From: Aradus depressus | Lineage: Eukaryota; Arthropoda; Insecta; Hemiptera; Aradidae | Assembly: GCA_963662175.1 (NCBI GenBank) | Contig: OY759215.1 | Coordinates: forward strand, 53,213,213 to 53,277,212 | Reading direction: 5' to 3' | DNA length: 64,000 nucleotides | Shown: piece after piece, positions 33,606-45,639 of the stretch | Layout: the number at the start of each line of letters is the position of its first letter | Numbering within the stretch: the first letter of the stretch is position 1 | Translations under genes and position numbers: made by a program | The notes under the pieces: model-generated | Database searches by the model: none | The model's input: the letters and a program-made list of their open reading frames with translations, nothing else | What the model was told of the DNA's origin: nothing

Positions 33606-33678
33606 CTGCACGAAGTATAGGGGAAGTTATGCAATCGGCCAGAAATTCGATGTTGACTTTTCACTGGAATTTGTGTGT
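33606..33678 (+). mobile_element. Family A, 5' fragment
   Basis: ACGAAGTATAGGGGAAGTTA and TCGATGTTGACTTTTCACTGG. Confidence 0.78.
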
Positions 33679-33790
33679 ATGTGTGGTTTATGTATATATT
33701 TTTGTGAAATTAAACAATCTAAAAGTTAAACAAGTTCTTTCTTTTTATTTATTTTATTAGCTTTCCACTATATCCACGTAGATTGCCGAA

Positions 33791-34721
33791 ATGTAATCTG
33801 ACAAAGAATTGATTTCCTATACGCATGCATATATATAATGATTGCTTTAACAAATCTTATATACAATATATAAAAATAAAATTTGAAACTCTTTATAAAA
33901 ATAAAACAAAATTGGCAATAACAAATACAGTTAAAGGACTTCACCAATCTATTTTGTTTTCTTATTATATTATGAACCTAAAAAAAATTAACATGCGAAC
34001 GTGTTGGGGAGGGCCATCGCCTTCCTCTGGCACATGATAATGTACCTACTAATTTAGTGTGTTTTCCTTAATCATAATTCCAAGTCGTTCTGTAATTTTC
34101 TATGGGAAAAAATGGTCTTCTTGTAATATTTTTGCAAAATTTTTAGTTGAATTCCCGGAAGTGCCTGGTAATTTGCTTCCTACCGACGGTCAATCAGGCA
34201 AACCTTGGAAAATGTTATCTACGTTGCGTTGTAAACGGATGTGAGAAAAATATGCTTTTGTTGTCTGGTGGAAAAAAAAAAAATCAGTTTCTCTCCTATA
34301 AGAATTCATATTTGTATGTCAATGCCGAAAAAATTTAAAAATTCATTGTAGCAAGTGGATCTGTATTTTTTATTTTTATTTTTAAAAAAGGTTATATCTT
34401 ACTACTTTCAAAAACTGTTTGTCAATTCAAGGACAAAACTGATTTCAAATGTAAATTGAGTATTTATGGAGGGTTCTAAATATTCCCTCGAAAAATGGAA
34501 AGGCCAAATTATTTCTGACGTATTGCGTTATAAATTTGTAATAGTTTAATATAAATTCAACTTTCATATTAAGGCAGTTTCCTATGGCCAACAATTTACT
34601 CATGTCTAAATTGGAGTAATTTTCAACTAATAAAAATTATGTAATCAAATCAATTATTTATAATCATATGACAATCACTATGTGGTTAGTCTAAGACATG
34701 TTATGGTCATATTACTTACTC
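33791..34721. other. AT-rich, nothing recognised
   Basis: Short frames only. Confidence 0.5.
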
Positions 34722-34951
34722 AACTATACAAAGTTATTTAATCGATCAGTAATTTCGATGTCGGGGTTTTAAGAGAATTTCATATTTTTTGACTTCCAGA
34801 TTACAAATAAGAAAAAAATGCGTGTTGAACACGATAACTCCCGATAGAATGATTGTATCAACTTGTCTATTGTATGTGTGACTTGAACCCTATAAGAACA
34901 GTTTGTCAAATAAGATGTAGTCTGACCTCTCACAGATTTTTATTTGTATTA

Positions 34952-34987
34952 GCTAGCCGGCTTTCGAGGTTGCCCTCATCATCAGGC
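34952..34987 (-). ncRNA. Hammerhead-like motif, family D copy 2, intact arm
   Basis: Core CTGATGA, extra T, stem II GAGG-GCAA-CCTC, GAAA, then AGCCGGCT. All conserved core residues are in place and the tetraloop GCAA closes a perfect stem II. Confidence 0.58.
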
Positions 34988-35260
34988 AGTCTGATAAATT
35001 TTATTTTTGAAATTTGAATGAAAATTGATATATTTTAGTAAATAAAATTTAAATTTTTTTATTTTATTTCAACCGGGTTGTGACTCAGATGGGGGACAGG
35101 AATAAACGTATCTGTCCCAATCCTTGAAATTTTAAATTGTTAAAGTTTTTTGATGGTTTTATTTATTTATTTATTTATTTTTATTATCAAAAAATTTAAA
35201 TTTTATTTACTAAATATTTTAATTTTCATTCAAATTTCAAAAATTTTATTTTATCAAACT

Positions 35261-35296
35261 GCCTGACAATGAGGGCAACTTCGAAAGCCAGCTAGC
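35261..35296 (+). ncRNA. Hammerhead-like motif, family D copy 2, decayed arm
   Basis: Matches the left arm, but the core reads CTGACAA and one stem II pair is altered. Probably inactive. Confidence 0.35.
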
Positions 35297-35825
35297 TAAT
35301 AAAAATAAAAATCTGTGAGTGGTCAGACTACATTTTATTTGACAACCTGTGAAATAATCACTTCTCACTACATCAGCCATCCATATTATTATCTATAAGA
35401 ACAGCACCGATTTTCAGCCAAATCGACCAATGGGATTGGGGGGAATGGATTAGAGGAGAGACTTAACTCAAAAATTCATCTTTGCAGTTGTAGTGAATGT
35501 ATTGACTCAAATTTCCATATGTGAAGCCAAAACCCCAGAAGGACGACACTTATTAATTTTCAGCGGAGTCGGCAGAAGGGAAGGAGGAGGGATCAGAAGG
35601 GGCTCAACTAAAAAACTCCAATAACTGCTGATGTAATGAATGTATCGAAATGAAATTTTATATTTGTGGTCAAAACCCAATGAAGATGAAACCTGTCAAA
35701 TTTCAGCGATATTAGACGAAGGGAAGGAGGTGAATTTATCGACACAACCTTTAGTATTTAGGAGCCCCTATGTAAGTCAATATGTATATTAGCGCAAACT
35801 GTCGACTGGTTTTTGAGGGGACTTT

Positions 35826-36649
35826 CTTATACCTACCACATTTATAGAGATCATTCCCACCCCATCCTCTCAAGTTCATTTCATATTGTCATCACATATG
35901 TAACTATAAAATTAATTAGAAACAGGAGTGTTCTGTACAAATGTAGTTGGTATAAAAAAGTCCTATAGTGGTGTAACGAGAGTTCAGAGGACGCATGGTG
36001 TGGGGAGGTATTGATCGAGCTACTCCTGAACCATCTGGTTCAGTGGGCCAACAAAGGCAGAGCCAACCGTTCCCCTTCATTGTCCTCCAAAACAGGGTGG
36101 CTACCGTAAAAATAACTATACAAAATACTGTTCCTCTAATAAGCACCTATATATAACGAAGTGCTTTGAACTTGTCTATGTTTTTTTGTAAGGTTTGCTT
36201 TTGTTGAAATAGAATTTGTCTAAAGTATGTGAAATCATTGATGGGCGGTTTGTACTTAAACAGATTAAGATATATGTTAGCTGAGAACATTTCGAGGGCT
36301 GCCCCTTCGCTGCGTCACTGTTGGACTATGTCAACCTTTCCATAAATTTAAACAAGACATATTGGATGACGTTCTTCAGAAAAATTGACCTAACTGAAGT
36401 AGACTTTTCTTCTATACCTAGTTTATTCCTTTATTTATTCATTTCGTTTCTGACCTGAAAAATAAGTGCATAACCATTCTTTTCTTATTAAAGCGATTTC
36501 GAAGCGAAAGCTTAAGAATTCTTTTTAAGGATTAAGATAAAGAAAAAAAATAATAATTAAAAATTTTAATTTACTTTTATCGAAAACAGAAAATCTGAAA
36601 CTTTTAATTTATTACAATGAGGACATTTATAATTAATACTATTATTAAT
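35826..36649. other. Nothing recognised
   Basis: A slightly GC-richer patch at 35,990-36,110 has no recognisable frame. Confidence 0.45.
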
Positions 36650-36800
36650 ACAAAAACTCAAATAACTGTCGGATGTCGGTACATTTTGTGTACCGAAATT
36701 TTATATTTACATTCGAAAACTCATAACGGAGGGGGACAACTCAAAAACCTTATAAGGATTCAGTTATCTATTGATTTTAGCCTCATCGATTGGTTTCTGT
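36650..36800 (+). mobile_element. Family A, decayed 3' half
   Basis: CAAAAACTCAAATAACTGTC and ATCTATTGATTTTAGCCTCA. Confidence 0.6.
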
Positions 36801-37311
36801 TGAATATATTAGATAATATGCTGGATTTTTCGCAATTTCCAGTAGGAAATTCCATTAACCATATTGTCGGATCGACCAAAAACTTTCGATGATTTTTTTT
36901 TATTGATCGATGAAAAATATCACTTATCCGTTACCAGTAATTATAATTACTTTTTATTTTATATCTCTTTGTATCTATTTCTTCAATATAAGTCCCCCAG
37001 AAAAAGGAAGCAGACGGTTAACCTTAACCAATTCTTGTATAAACATATTTTTTCTCTCCTTTGTATTATTTCGTTGTTGTTTTTGTTCCCACAGAACTGC
37101 TAATAGTCGCAATGGTAATAGGAATATTTTGAAGGTGATCTTCCAAGGCTAGACTTGGATATTGGACATTATCTTTAAAATATATTCTTTTTTTCTGTCT
37201 CTCTTTTATCTACGAAGGACAAAATAAGGGGAAATGATTAGAAAAAATACCTATTCACGTTTTTTTTTACATTTTCAATATAGTCTAGGATTTTGTGTGT
37301 GAAAGACAAAA

Positions 37312-37800
37312 AAAAAAGTCGTCAGTGAATCGCTGGCTATGTACGTCTAGCAAGAATTAATCAATTATTTTTTCGCTCGCACCTCAAGGCCAATCGACCG
37401 TTTGGACTAAAACGCAATATTTGACTTACATAGTTGGCTTTAGAATCATACTAAATTTTGTGTCGATACATTCATTATATCGGCATTATTACGGTATTTC
37501 ATTTGAGCCCTCTTCTCTGGTCGCCCCCTCCTTCTTTCGATTTCGCAGAAAATTAATAGGTGCCATCCTTCTGAGGTTTTTAATTTAAATTTATTTAAAT
37601 TCATGTGTATACCTTCCCACCCACTGATCCACCCTTTCCTTCGTTTGATTTCGCTGAAAATCAATAGATGTCGTCCTTAGAGTGTTCTGGTTACACATAT
37701 AAAATTTCGTGTTGATACATTCATTCAATTGGGAGTTATCGTGTTCACAGACACACAAAGTATTTTTATTTTTTTTTTCATAATTTTCCGCATCGAATTT
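37312..37800 (-). mobile_element. Family A, 5' hairpin missing
   Basis: GTCGTCAGTGAATCGCTGGC to CCGCATCGAATTTCTGATC; two body units. Confidence 0.85.
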
Positions 37801-37942
37801 CTGATCTCCAATGGCAATGTACATTCACAGTACGAATTAATCAACTTCAATGAACTAAGTTTTCATATGTGATAGTAAGATGTTGTGGGACGAGATTTCT
37901 AATAGAAATAAAAGACGTTGTCTTCCCACTGTTTTATTTTAC

Positions 37943-37984
37943 ACCAGAACCAGTTTTCGACGCAACAGCGTCATCATCAGTGGT
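37943..37984 (-). ncRNA. Hammerhead-like motif, family C, intact left arm
   Basis: Stem I ACCA/TGGT, core CTGATGA, extra T, stem II GACGC-TGTT-GCGTC, GAAA, then a two-pair stem III (AA/TT) with a four-base loop and C at the cleavage position. All invariant residues are present. Confidence 0.62.
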
Positions 37985-38053
37985 TCATCTATCATAGAAC
38001 AATTTTTAAAATTTTTTTATTATTTGTATATTTTGTTATTCTATGATAGATAA

Positions 38054-38095
38054 ACCACTGATGATGACGCTGTTGCGTCGAAAACCGGTTCTGTT
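38054..38095 (+). ncRNA. Hammerhead-like motif, family C, intact right arm
   Basis: Same as the left arm with AACCGGTT as stem III. The stem I 3' strand is TGTT, leaving one mismatch. Confidence 0.6.
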
Positions 38096-38354
38096 ATAAA
38101 ATAAAACAGTGGGAAGTCAACGTATTTTATTTATATTAACTAAGTTTTCACTCTCCCTCTAGCACCAATCGTCCATTTTGTCTAAAAGTCAATAGTTGAC
38201 ACATTGGGATTTCTGAATCCTCATAACACCTCATAACAGATTCATTATATCGGCAATTATTCGAGTTTTTGGGTGAAACCGCTCTTATTCCCTTTTCATT
38301 TGTCGGATTTGGCTGAAAATGAATAGGTGTCCTTGGTCAGTTTTGGATACATAT

Positions 38355-38740
38355 CGCTACCTCAGAACAAGACTGTCACAACTAAAAAAATGTGTGAATT
38401 TTGGGAAATCACGTTTTAAAGTTCACTGATCATTAATGGTACTTTACTTTTGATTTATTTAGAAAACTGCTGGAGCAATAAGTTTTTACACGGTTAATAA
38501 TACTTACTTTTAAGTCAATTTTACTTAGCTTTCACCATCATAACATTCTTTAAAGCCCTTAAAGCCCAACCTTTTCGTACAATGGAAGACCGACACATCT
38601 GCTCTCTGATGGCCAGAATTAGATGTTACAATTGTGACACTCTTCCATAAAAAAGTATACCATATTACCATTCTTCCTATGAGCTTAGTACGAATTCGAT
38701 ATTTTTTGATTTGTGACAGTCTTGTTCTGAGGTAGCAGCG
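38355..38740. mobile_element. MITE-3, 386 bp, in a family A copy
   Basis: Termini CGCTACCTCAGAACAAGACT (left) and the same with a GCT insertion (right, reverse complement) extend about 27-30 bp. ATAT flanks both ends. The interior has no frame. Confidence 0.72.
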
Positions 38741-39549
38741 ATATATAAAATTTCATATCGATACTTTCAATCTGTCGAGAGTTATCGTGTTCATATGAGT
38801 TTTTTTCTTTTGGGATCAGGGTTTCGGAAAATATGAAATTCCGATGAAAACTCAACAACGAATTACTGCCCGAATTTCCCTTTTGAACAAAAATTCCTTC
38901 TTTTCATTGATCCATATTGTTCCTTGATATGATGACGAACGCACTTTGTCTCATCTTAACCTACCCGTTCAAAAGTTAAATAAAGTGGGTCATTACACTT
39001 TATGTATACAATTTGCTTGGAAATAGCTTTTTTATTTATAATTAATAATTGTATAACTAATGAATATTCTCAACACATTCACGTAGAAATGATTTCTTGT
39101 AATATATCACAATATGTTTTTTGCGCTTAGAGATATAAACAGTATTGCTATCTATTCAAAAAACATCATTACAATAATATTGCGTTATTTGTATTTACAA
39201 TTATGTAGCAGATATAATAAACATAGATATTAGATATAGGACGAATAGAGAACTAGATTAAGGCTATGCAAATCTCCTGAAACGGTTCACTGAACTTGCA
39301 ATCAGAAACAGAGAAAGTTTTACATCATGTAACCTATTTTGAAACTTCACACATTACTACTTGTTAAAAATTAACACACCAGTTTATTTCTTCTTATAGT
39401 TATATTGTTTTCAAAATGTCGTAATTCAGACTTTGGATTTAGCAAATCAATAAGGAACTCTATTTGTTACGTAGAAGTCGGTTTCGTTATATTTATCTAA
39501 GTAAATGTTGAATGTTGACAAGACGTGAATGTGAAACTTCACTCGTTTA

Positions 39550-39592
39550 TATATTATACTAGCTATGGTTCACGGCGTTGCACGAGGAAGTA
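39550..39592 (-). mobile_element. Possible truncated Helitron 3' end
   Basis: Minus strand reads CGTGCAACGCCGTGAACCATAG then CTAG, followed by T. It resembles the Helitron end at 5,012, with a changed hairpin. No 5' end is visible. Confidence 0.35.
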
Positions 39593-39613
39593 ACTATTTA
39601 TTTATTTATTTTT

Positions 39614-39790
39614 TGTCTTATGTACGATGTATATTAGCCATGCCACTGTGTTACCTAGTTATTTACGACCATCCATGGCCCCGGGACGGTTTTCTATCTA
39701 CGAAATAAAACTCACTCCCGGACGGGGTTCGAACCCGCAAACCATGGTGAGATCATGCGACCAAAGCCCGCATGGCCACCATGGCTCCTT
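39614..39790 (-). mobile_element. SINE S2, longer subtype
   Basis: Same blocks and extra CCATCCATGGCCCCGGG segment as 14,830. Box B GGGTTCGAACCC in reverse. Confidence 0.85.
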
Positions 39791-39861
39791 CTATTTTGGC
39801 TGATATAGGTATATTTCTTTTTTAATACAGTAACGAAAATAATATCCTGAATACGGTTCTA

Positions 39862-40160
39862 TTAAATTTAAAGTGTGTGTGAACATGATAGCTCTCGATA
39901 TAATGAATGTATCGACATGAAATTGTATGTGTGTATCCAGAAACCCATAAAGACGCCACGTATTGATTTTCTGTTAAATTGACCGAAATTTTATTTATTA
40001 TTAGTTCATTTTTTACATTTAAAAAACCATAAGGATGATACCTTTTAATTTTCAGCGAAATAGTCCGAAGGGATGACGGAAATCAGAGGAGGGGGCTTGC
40101 CGACTCAACCTAATAACGTAAATAACTGCCGATGTAATCATTATAAAAAAATAAAATTCA
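39862..40160 (+). mobile_element. Family A body
   Basis: GTGAACATGATAGCTCTCG to AATAACTGCCGATGTAATCA. Confidence 0.75.
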
Positions 40161-40453
40161 CGATTGAAATATATAGCTGAGTTTTTGAGACCTAAAATTA
40201 TAATACTAAAATATAATATAAAATTCGAAATATTTAGACTACCGACACCGTTACTTATCCTTCATCAAACTGCCCAAAAAGCACTCAGTTATACCACATG
40301 TCCCCTAGAGCATGAGGAGGGAAGATGCAAGATGGTTTACTGAACGAACCCGTTTCACTCAAGATAGGAAACACCGTTCAAAGTAGGCTTCTAGTGAGAA
40401 ATACGACAAACTTAAGTACAAACTATATGAAGGATAAAATAAAAATTGAAAAT

Positions 40454-40552
40454 AAGAGCAGGGTGAAGCTGAAATTCAAATATTGCGGATGAGTTTATAT
40501 AGGACAAACTGGACGCAAATTTAGAGAAGAGATCAAAGAACTCATCAACTAA
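40454..40552 (+). pseudogene. Penelope-like element GIY-YIG endonuclease remnant
   Basis: Frame reads KSRVKLKFKYCG, stop, VYIGQTGRKFREEIKELIN. The Cys before and the VYIGQTGR core are typical of the PLE endonuclease domain. One in-frame TGA interrupts it. The surrounding AT-rich 300 bp upstream may be further decayed PLE sequence but no RT motif is visible. Confidence 0.72.
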
Positions 40553-41435
40553 CTATAATAGTTACAAGTTGAAGGAAGCAACAGGAATAAATTTTCTTGA
40601 TCATAATAATTTGAACGTTATTATATAGGTAGAGAGCATATTCTCTTATTTAATTGTATCTAGGCTACCTCATAGATCGAGCATTATCATTATCAATTAT
40701 GCTAACAATAATTAACTGGACAGTTATTGTCGACATAGATTTGATAGTAATTGTTATGAAAGGGGAAAACTATTGAAGGCGGCAAAGAAAAATAAATAAG
40801 TTTCTGAAAGTTAAAAAAGAAAATGTTTTTCCAACTATGAACCCCCCTCCCCCCCATCCTCTTCCTGGTGAAATAAGTTTTTCCGTTAGTCAATGACCCG
40901 GTTGATATGCACTCCAGAGTGGCGTCACGGTGCAACAGATCTAGGCCATGCACTGTAATGATAGCTGCTATCTCCCTCTCTTCATCTAACTGCACTTAAT
41001 GAGTACAACTCTCTTCTAATTATTTAAAGAAATTATCAATAATAGATTCAAAATTGCATATTCAGGTTAACTTTCAATGGAAAACCAACTTTCTGAACTT
41101 GAATAGTCAAAAAATCGTAGGCACAAATGGCATATTAAGAATTTGGGAAAATTAACTAAAACCGAAATGGAAGCCACGAATTGTGGATTGTTTAATAAGG
41201 TAGGCAGCCACAGTGGGTATCTCCAATATTTGACCGTTAATATTGGACAAATATTAAAAACAATATGCTAAACTCTATACGCACGCTGTTCATGGTTTTT
41301 CCAAATTCAGTGATCATTTGATACAAATAGCCAGATAAAAATATAGAGGATTTTTAAAATACCTAATAAATACTTCTCGTATTTATTATGCTGCAAGGGA
41401 CCTTAAGACATGCTCCAAATAAAATTTATAGTTAT
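40553..41435. other. Nothing recognised beyond PLE flank
   Basis: Follows the endonuclease remnant; may contain decayed PLE sequence. Confidence 0.4.
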
Positions 41436-41602
41436 TTTGACTCTTGTCCGAGCTTCAACTAAAAGATCGCCTACTATCAGAGTGATCTTGAGCTCAACTC
41501 GTTTAGTTACCTATGGTTGGATTCTTTACAACGTGTACCTGACATCGTACATCGGGACGATTAACGTCCCACCCGAAGGAGGGCGTACTCAAAAGTTTAT
41601 AT
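41436..41602 (-). mobile_element. SINE S1, decayed 3' part
   Basis: Shares GTACCTGACATCGTACA and GACGTTAATCGTCCCG-like sequence in reverse. The head is missing. Confidence 0.65.
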
Positions 41603-42244
41603 TTTTATTATTTATATTATTATTAACTTTTTTTTTTCTGTATAAAACAATCTAATTCAATATGTAGTATTGTTATTAAAGAAATAACTGACTTTTGTTG
41701 ATAACACAGCTACAATGTACGTTAATATGAGTAGCATGTACGCTGGTGGCGAAATTAGAAACTACCCTATCATGCCTTCATTAGAAATGTTTTTATTTAT
41801 TTTTAAATATACTATCCATTCGATAGTTCTGTGATGAACAAGAAAACGGTGGAATCCTAGAATTTTCAAAGCTATGGCATAGGCAGAATCTATATTTTAG
41901 CATTTCCGGGGAACCCTTCATTGTGTGATCTAAGTACACGTTTTGTAATATTTTATAGTTCAATTGATGATGAAAATAAGAAGTAAGCACAACTGAAAAC
42001 TGTATAAGCAAAAACTTTCATCAGCCGTTCGATACGCTTTCAGAAAACGGTTTGGAAATAGCTGAGTGCACTTTATGGCAAATTACATGGGGGCTGGCGA
42101 AGGAATTTCAAACTGTACATCCCACATAATCTCTAGTAAATTATTATTATATATGTATATATATTGTTGTAAATAATATGAATATTTCGTTCGAAAGTAT
42201 GATTGACAGAGTGCAAATGGTGCTTACTTCTCACTTAAAAAAAT

Positions 42245-42563
42245 GCTTTAATCGTGTTATCATTGGTATGCGTGCTTGCTTACTGAGCTCAAGATCGTGG
42301 GTTCGAAACCCGGCCGAGCCGTTTTTATCTTACGTTTTTATCTGGGAGGTGAAAAAATCTTGAGCGCGCTGTCCTTCGGATGGGACGTTAACTGATGATC
42401 CCATGTGAGACATCAGGTATTCAAGCACTGAATAAACCTAGGCAAAATTTAGGACTATCACTGTAGAGTCGGGCTCATGTCCACCCGAGTGATGAAAAAG
42501 CGCTGTGGTAGTAGGCGATATGACATCGTAGTGGAAGCCGGGCATGAGACATACTAAATAGCT
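42245..42563 (+). mobile_element. SINE S1, head partly replaced
   Basis: GGTATGCGTGCTTGCTTACT, box B GGTTCGAAACC and a full 3' module. The first bases of the head are lost. Confidence 0.82.
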
Positions 42564-42618
42564 GAAATTACCAAAATAAATGCATATGCACGCTTAACAA
42601 TCCTTTACCCCTTCTTAA

Positions 42619-42851
42619 ACAGAAAGTCTCCCCTCAAAGTAGAATGCTCCTACTGGTTTACAGGTCGATACTCCAGCCCCTGGTGATGTACGGTTGGAGC
42701 GGCTCCTTCCAAGATACGGCGTCTCCAGACATCCCAGAACAAGCTGCTTCGGATTGCGGTGGCTGCCCCCTGGTTCCTCCGCAACTCCCAGATACACCGA
42801 GACCTCCACATGGGGACTTCTTCCGATATCAACATTTTGAAAATAAGGTAG
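42619..42851 (+). pseudogene. Jockey-like LINE reverse-transcriptase C-terminal fragment
   Basis: Three frames must be joined. Near 42,619 RKSPLK is readable, then LLLVYRSILQPLVMYGWSGS from 42,644, then from 42,738 NKLLRIAVAAPWFLRNSQIH followed by RDLHMGT to a stop at 42,849. The block ...YKS.L.P...YG... and ...N.PW..RN..IHRDL... is the conserved stretch after the RT palm/thumb in Jockey-type elements. The rest of the element is missing. The 170-codon minus-strand frame covering it is an antisense shadow. Confidence 0.8.
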
Positions 42852-43171
42852 AAGACTGGACTGAACAATGAATCTGGAGCCACTGAGAAGATAGATACAT
42901 GCTCCTTCAGAACAGCGACCAGGACACTAAGGAGGAACATGAGGAGAACGGACCCTGTCAAACTGGTGTCGAACGCAGAGTTGCGGTCTGGAAGAGGATA
43001 GTCTGGGAGGAGGCCAAGGAAGGTTCTCAGTCTCCGGAGTAAGAAAGTGGCTTTCGACCAATGAAAATGAAAGTTCCTTTCCATACTTTTCCAAGTACAA
43101 TTGTGGAAAGCGGTGTCGGAACTATTTCTTTCACTTCTAGACAAGATGCAATAATTTTGCATTCCCCATCT

Positions 43172-43460
43172 TTACGAAGTATAGGGGAAGTTTTGTAATC
43201 GGTGAAAAATTCGATGCGGAGTTCTATGTTTTTTCCTATCTCTTTATTCCAAAAACAAAAAGAAAAACATTCTGTGTGTGAACACGGTAATTCCCGAAAA
43301 AAATGAATGCATTAAAGAAGCCACTGTGTCAAATATTGAGTTTAACCCCAAACGGTCGTTTTAGCCCAAATTGGCTTTGAAGGGAGAGCGAAAATATAAT
43401 TGATTAAGTCTTGCTGGGGAAGTACATAGCCGGTGATTCACCGACAACTTTTTTTCTTCG
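43172..43460 (+). mobile_element. Family A, both ends intact, body deleted
   Basis: ACGAAGTATAGGGGAAGTTT to TAGCCGGTGATTCACCGACA; only 289 bp, a useful reference for both ends. Confidence 0.88.
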
Positions 43461-43792
43461 TCTTTATGGACAATGATCGAGAAAGCAATCGAAGCGGTTT
43501 ACGATGCTATAACATCCTATTTCTGATCGCTGAACTATCGGCAAAGAAGGAGAACTTAACCTTATTGAACTGTTAAGAAACTCCTTGTTCTAGTTTTTTT
43601 TTCTCTTTATTTCTTGTTGGTTTCGAGTGGAATTAACCGTTTATCTAGTTCAACTTCAATTCAAACCTTTCATTATTTTCGTGCATACTTTTCATATTTA
43701 CCTTTCACATCGGTTATCGCTTTTCTTACATAGTTATTTTCCATATATTACATATAAAATTTCGGATTGGGCCAGGAATAGAAAATAATCAG

Positions 43793-43884
43793 GTATGACC
43801 ACCAGAGCGACAAAAGAGCGTTTTGGTATTAAGCGATATATAACCCCTTGTAGTTAAAGGGCGTGAATATAACTAACTATAAAA
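43793..43884 (+). mobile_element. SINE S1, 3' fragment
   Basis: CACCAGAGCGACAAAAGAGCG through TAACTAACTAT. Confidence 0.6.
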
Positions 43885-44112
43885 TTTCATGTTGATACAT
43901 TTATTATTTAGACTGTTAAAGTTTTTGAGTTAAGCCCTTCTCTCTTTAATCCCTCCTTTCCCTTTGGCTGATTTGGATGAAAATAGGGTCCTGGATACAC
44001 ATACAAAACTTCGTGTCAATACATTCATTCTACCCGAAGTTATATATCCACAGGGACAAATACAATTTTGTTTTTTATTTTTGGAATCAGGGGTGTCGGA
44101 AAACATGAAGTA
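43885..44112 (-). mobile_element. Family A body
   Basis: TTTTTGAGTTAAGCCC to GTCGGAAAACATGAAG. Confidence 0.72.
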
Positions 44113-45134
44113 CGAGATTTTATATCACATTCATAACCAAAATTGATTAAGTTGAGAGGCAGCCGCAGAATTGTTTTTTTCCCATGGTCAGGATGGCCAA
44201 ATTTTAATGCGACACTATGACACTGTTTTACTATTTACTAATTCGGAAACTAGAGTTTTTAAAAAATGAAATGAGAAAAAAAAAATGTTTATCGAATAGG
44301 TATTTCTGAAGATATTCACAATGGCTAAATTTTTTATATGGCTGGACTCTTCCCTCAAAGGAAAGTGGAAGGTTTAGTGGCCGATATTTGTTCCAGTAAG
44401 TGGAAGATCTGAGAAAAAAATGAATATCATATTGAAATTTGAACCCTTTATCTCCAGGAATATAAATATTTTTTTGGGACATTTTTCTCTTCAATAATAT
44501 ATTTTCAGAATTGGAAAATAATAAAATAGGTTTGGATTAAGGGTAGATGGTTCAATGGTGGGTTTAAAGTCGAATAAAAAATAGTGATTTTTTTTTTTTT
44601 TCCTTGTTCGTAATTGCAACCGTCTGAGTGAACATAGTGTGCATTGAATTTGGGCCACGCTGTATTTTATATAACAATAGACAACACTGAGATTCGCGAA
44701 CCTTTGCGAATCTGTGTTCCAATAAGGGTCCGGCGTTACGATAGCCACCCGAATGCCTTGGGCCGGAGCTGTGAGGGTCAGTTTCTAAGGCTCCTGCTCG
44801 TATCATCTCAGAGATAAGTTGGCTAAGGAAGACAAGGCTGTACTTGATAAGGCCACTTGAGCTAGGCTACACAGCTAAGCCAGCCTCAAGATGTCCTGAT
44901 TTCTGTCCAATGATTAGGAAAACACGGGCCAAGGACGTCCCCTTGTCCCCCCCCTCCCCCCCCTTGCAAGGCTGTCTTGTTCAAATCAAGTCTCTTCTTT
45001 ACACTTACCTAATTTCAAGAGCCCTTCCAGATTTTTTTTTTTTTGTTGGCTTAACCTTGATTTATTCCAAATTGCACGTCATATCTACACTTAAAAGAAA
45101 AAAAAAAAAGTTAATGAAAATAGATTCATAATAA
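44113..45134. other. Nothing recognised; one strong hairpin
   Basis: GATTCGCGAACCTTTGCGAATC (44,692-44,713) forms a small hairpin in a moderately GC-rich patch (44,600-45,000). Confidence 0.45.
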
Positions 45135-45553
45135 GAAAGTCGTCGGTGAATCACCGGCTATGTACATTCCCAGAACGAATTAATTAACCTTTCGGACCCT
45201 TTGCAAAACCAGTCGACCGTTTGCGCTAATATTCAATAGTTTACTTATATAGAGGCTCCTAGATCCTCATACTAGATTTTGTGTCGATGAACTCATTATA
45301 TCAGCAGTTATTAGGATTTTTCAATTGTGCCCCTCCTCTGAACCTTGCTTTCTTTCGGCTGTGTCGCTGAAATTTAATACATGTCAAGGTTTTTTTTGAA
45401 TTCATTTATAAAATTTTGTGTCGATACATTCATTATATCGGGAGTTATCGTGTTCATAGACGTGTTCCTGATAAAATGAAATTCCATTGAAATCTCGACA
45501 TCGAATTTTCGACAGATTAAATTACTTCCCCTATACTTCGTGTTGCTGGATAT
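45135..45553 (-). mobile_element. Family A, near full length
   Basis: GTCGTCGGTGAATCACCGGC to TTACTTCCCCTATACTTCG. Confidence 0.88.
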
Positions 45554-45639
45554 GTTATAGAATTGGGATGATTATTCGAAGAGCCAGATATCCCTCGGAA
45601 TTCAACATGTATCCTATGCATATATATTTTTTTTCTTTA

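Larger units (their letters stand above)
33170..33790. repeat. Duplicated AT-rich module around SINE S1 and family A
   Basis: AAAGTTAAACAAGTCCTTTG (33,176) recurs as AAAAGTTAAACAAGTTCTTT (33,720). An inverted relative, with GTTTCACAAAAATATATAC, lies at 32,890-32,945. Confidence 0.55.
34902..35392. mobile_element. Inverted-pair hammerhead-like PLE insert, family D copy 2
   Basis: A 491-bp insert in a forward family A copy, flanked by a perfect 12-bp duplication CTATAAGAACAG (34,890-34,901 and 35,393-35,404). Its two arms are mirror images, each with a hammerhead-like motif and the AGTCTGACCTC boundary sequence. The interior is AT-rich with no frame. Confidence 0.7.
34722..35825 (+). mobile_element. 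Family A, split by family D copy 2
   Basis: 5' region at 34,726, three body units after the insert, ending ACTGGTTTTTGAGGGG. Confidence 0.82.
37866..38137. mobile_element. Palindromic family C insert with 13-bp target duplication
   Basis: A 272-bp palindrome inside a reverse family A copy, flanked by the perfect duplication AACTAAGTTTTCA (37,853-37,865 and 38,138-38,150). Both arms keep intact hammerhead-like cores. This looks like the youngest of the hammerhead-bearing inserts here. Confidence 0.75.
37801..38886 (-). mobile_element. Family A, split by family C palindrome and MITE-3
   Basis: GCAATGTACATTCACAGTACG start, CTCTCCCTCTAGC after the palindrome, ACGAATTACTGCCCG at the end. Confidence 0.82.

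Noticed and set aside
42650..43162. 170-codon minus-strand frame
   Set aside because: It is antisense to the Jockey-like fragment at 42,619-42,851 and has no domain of its own.
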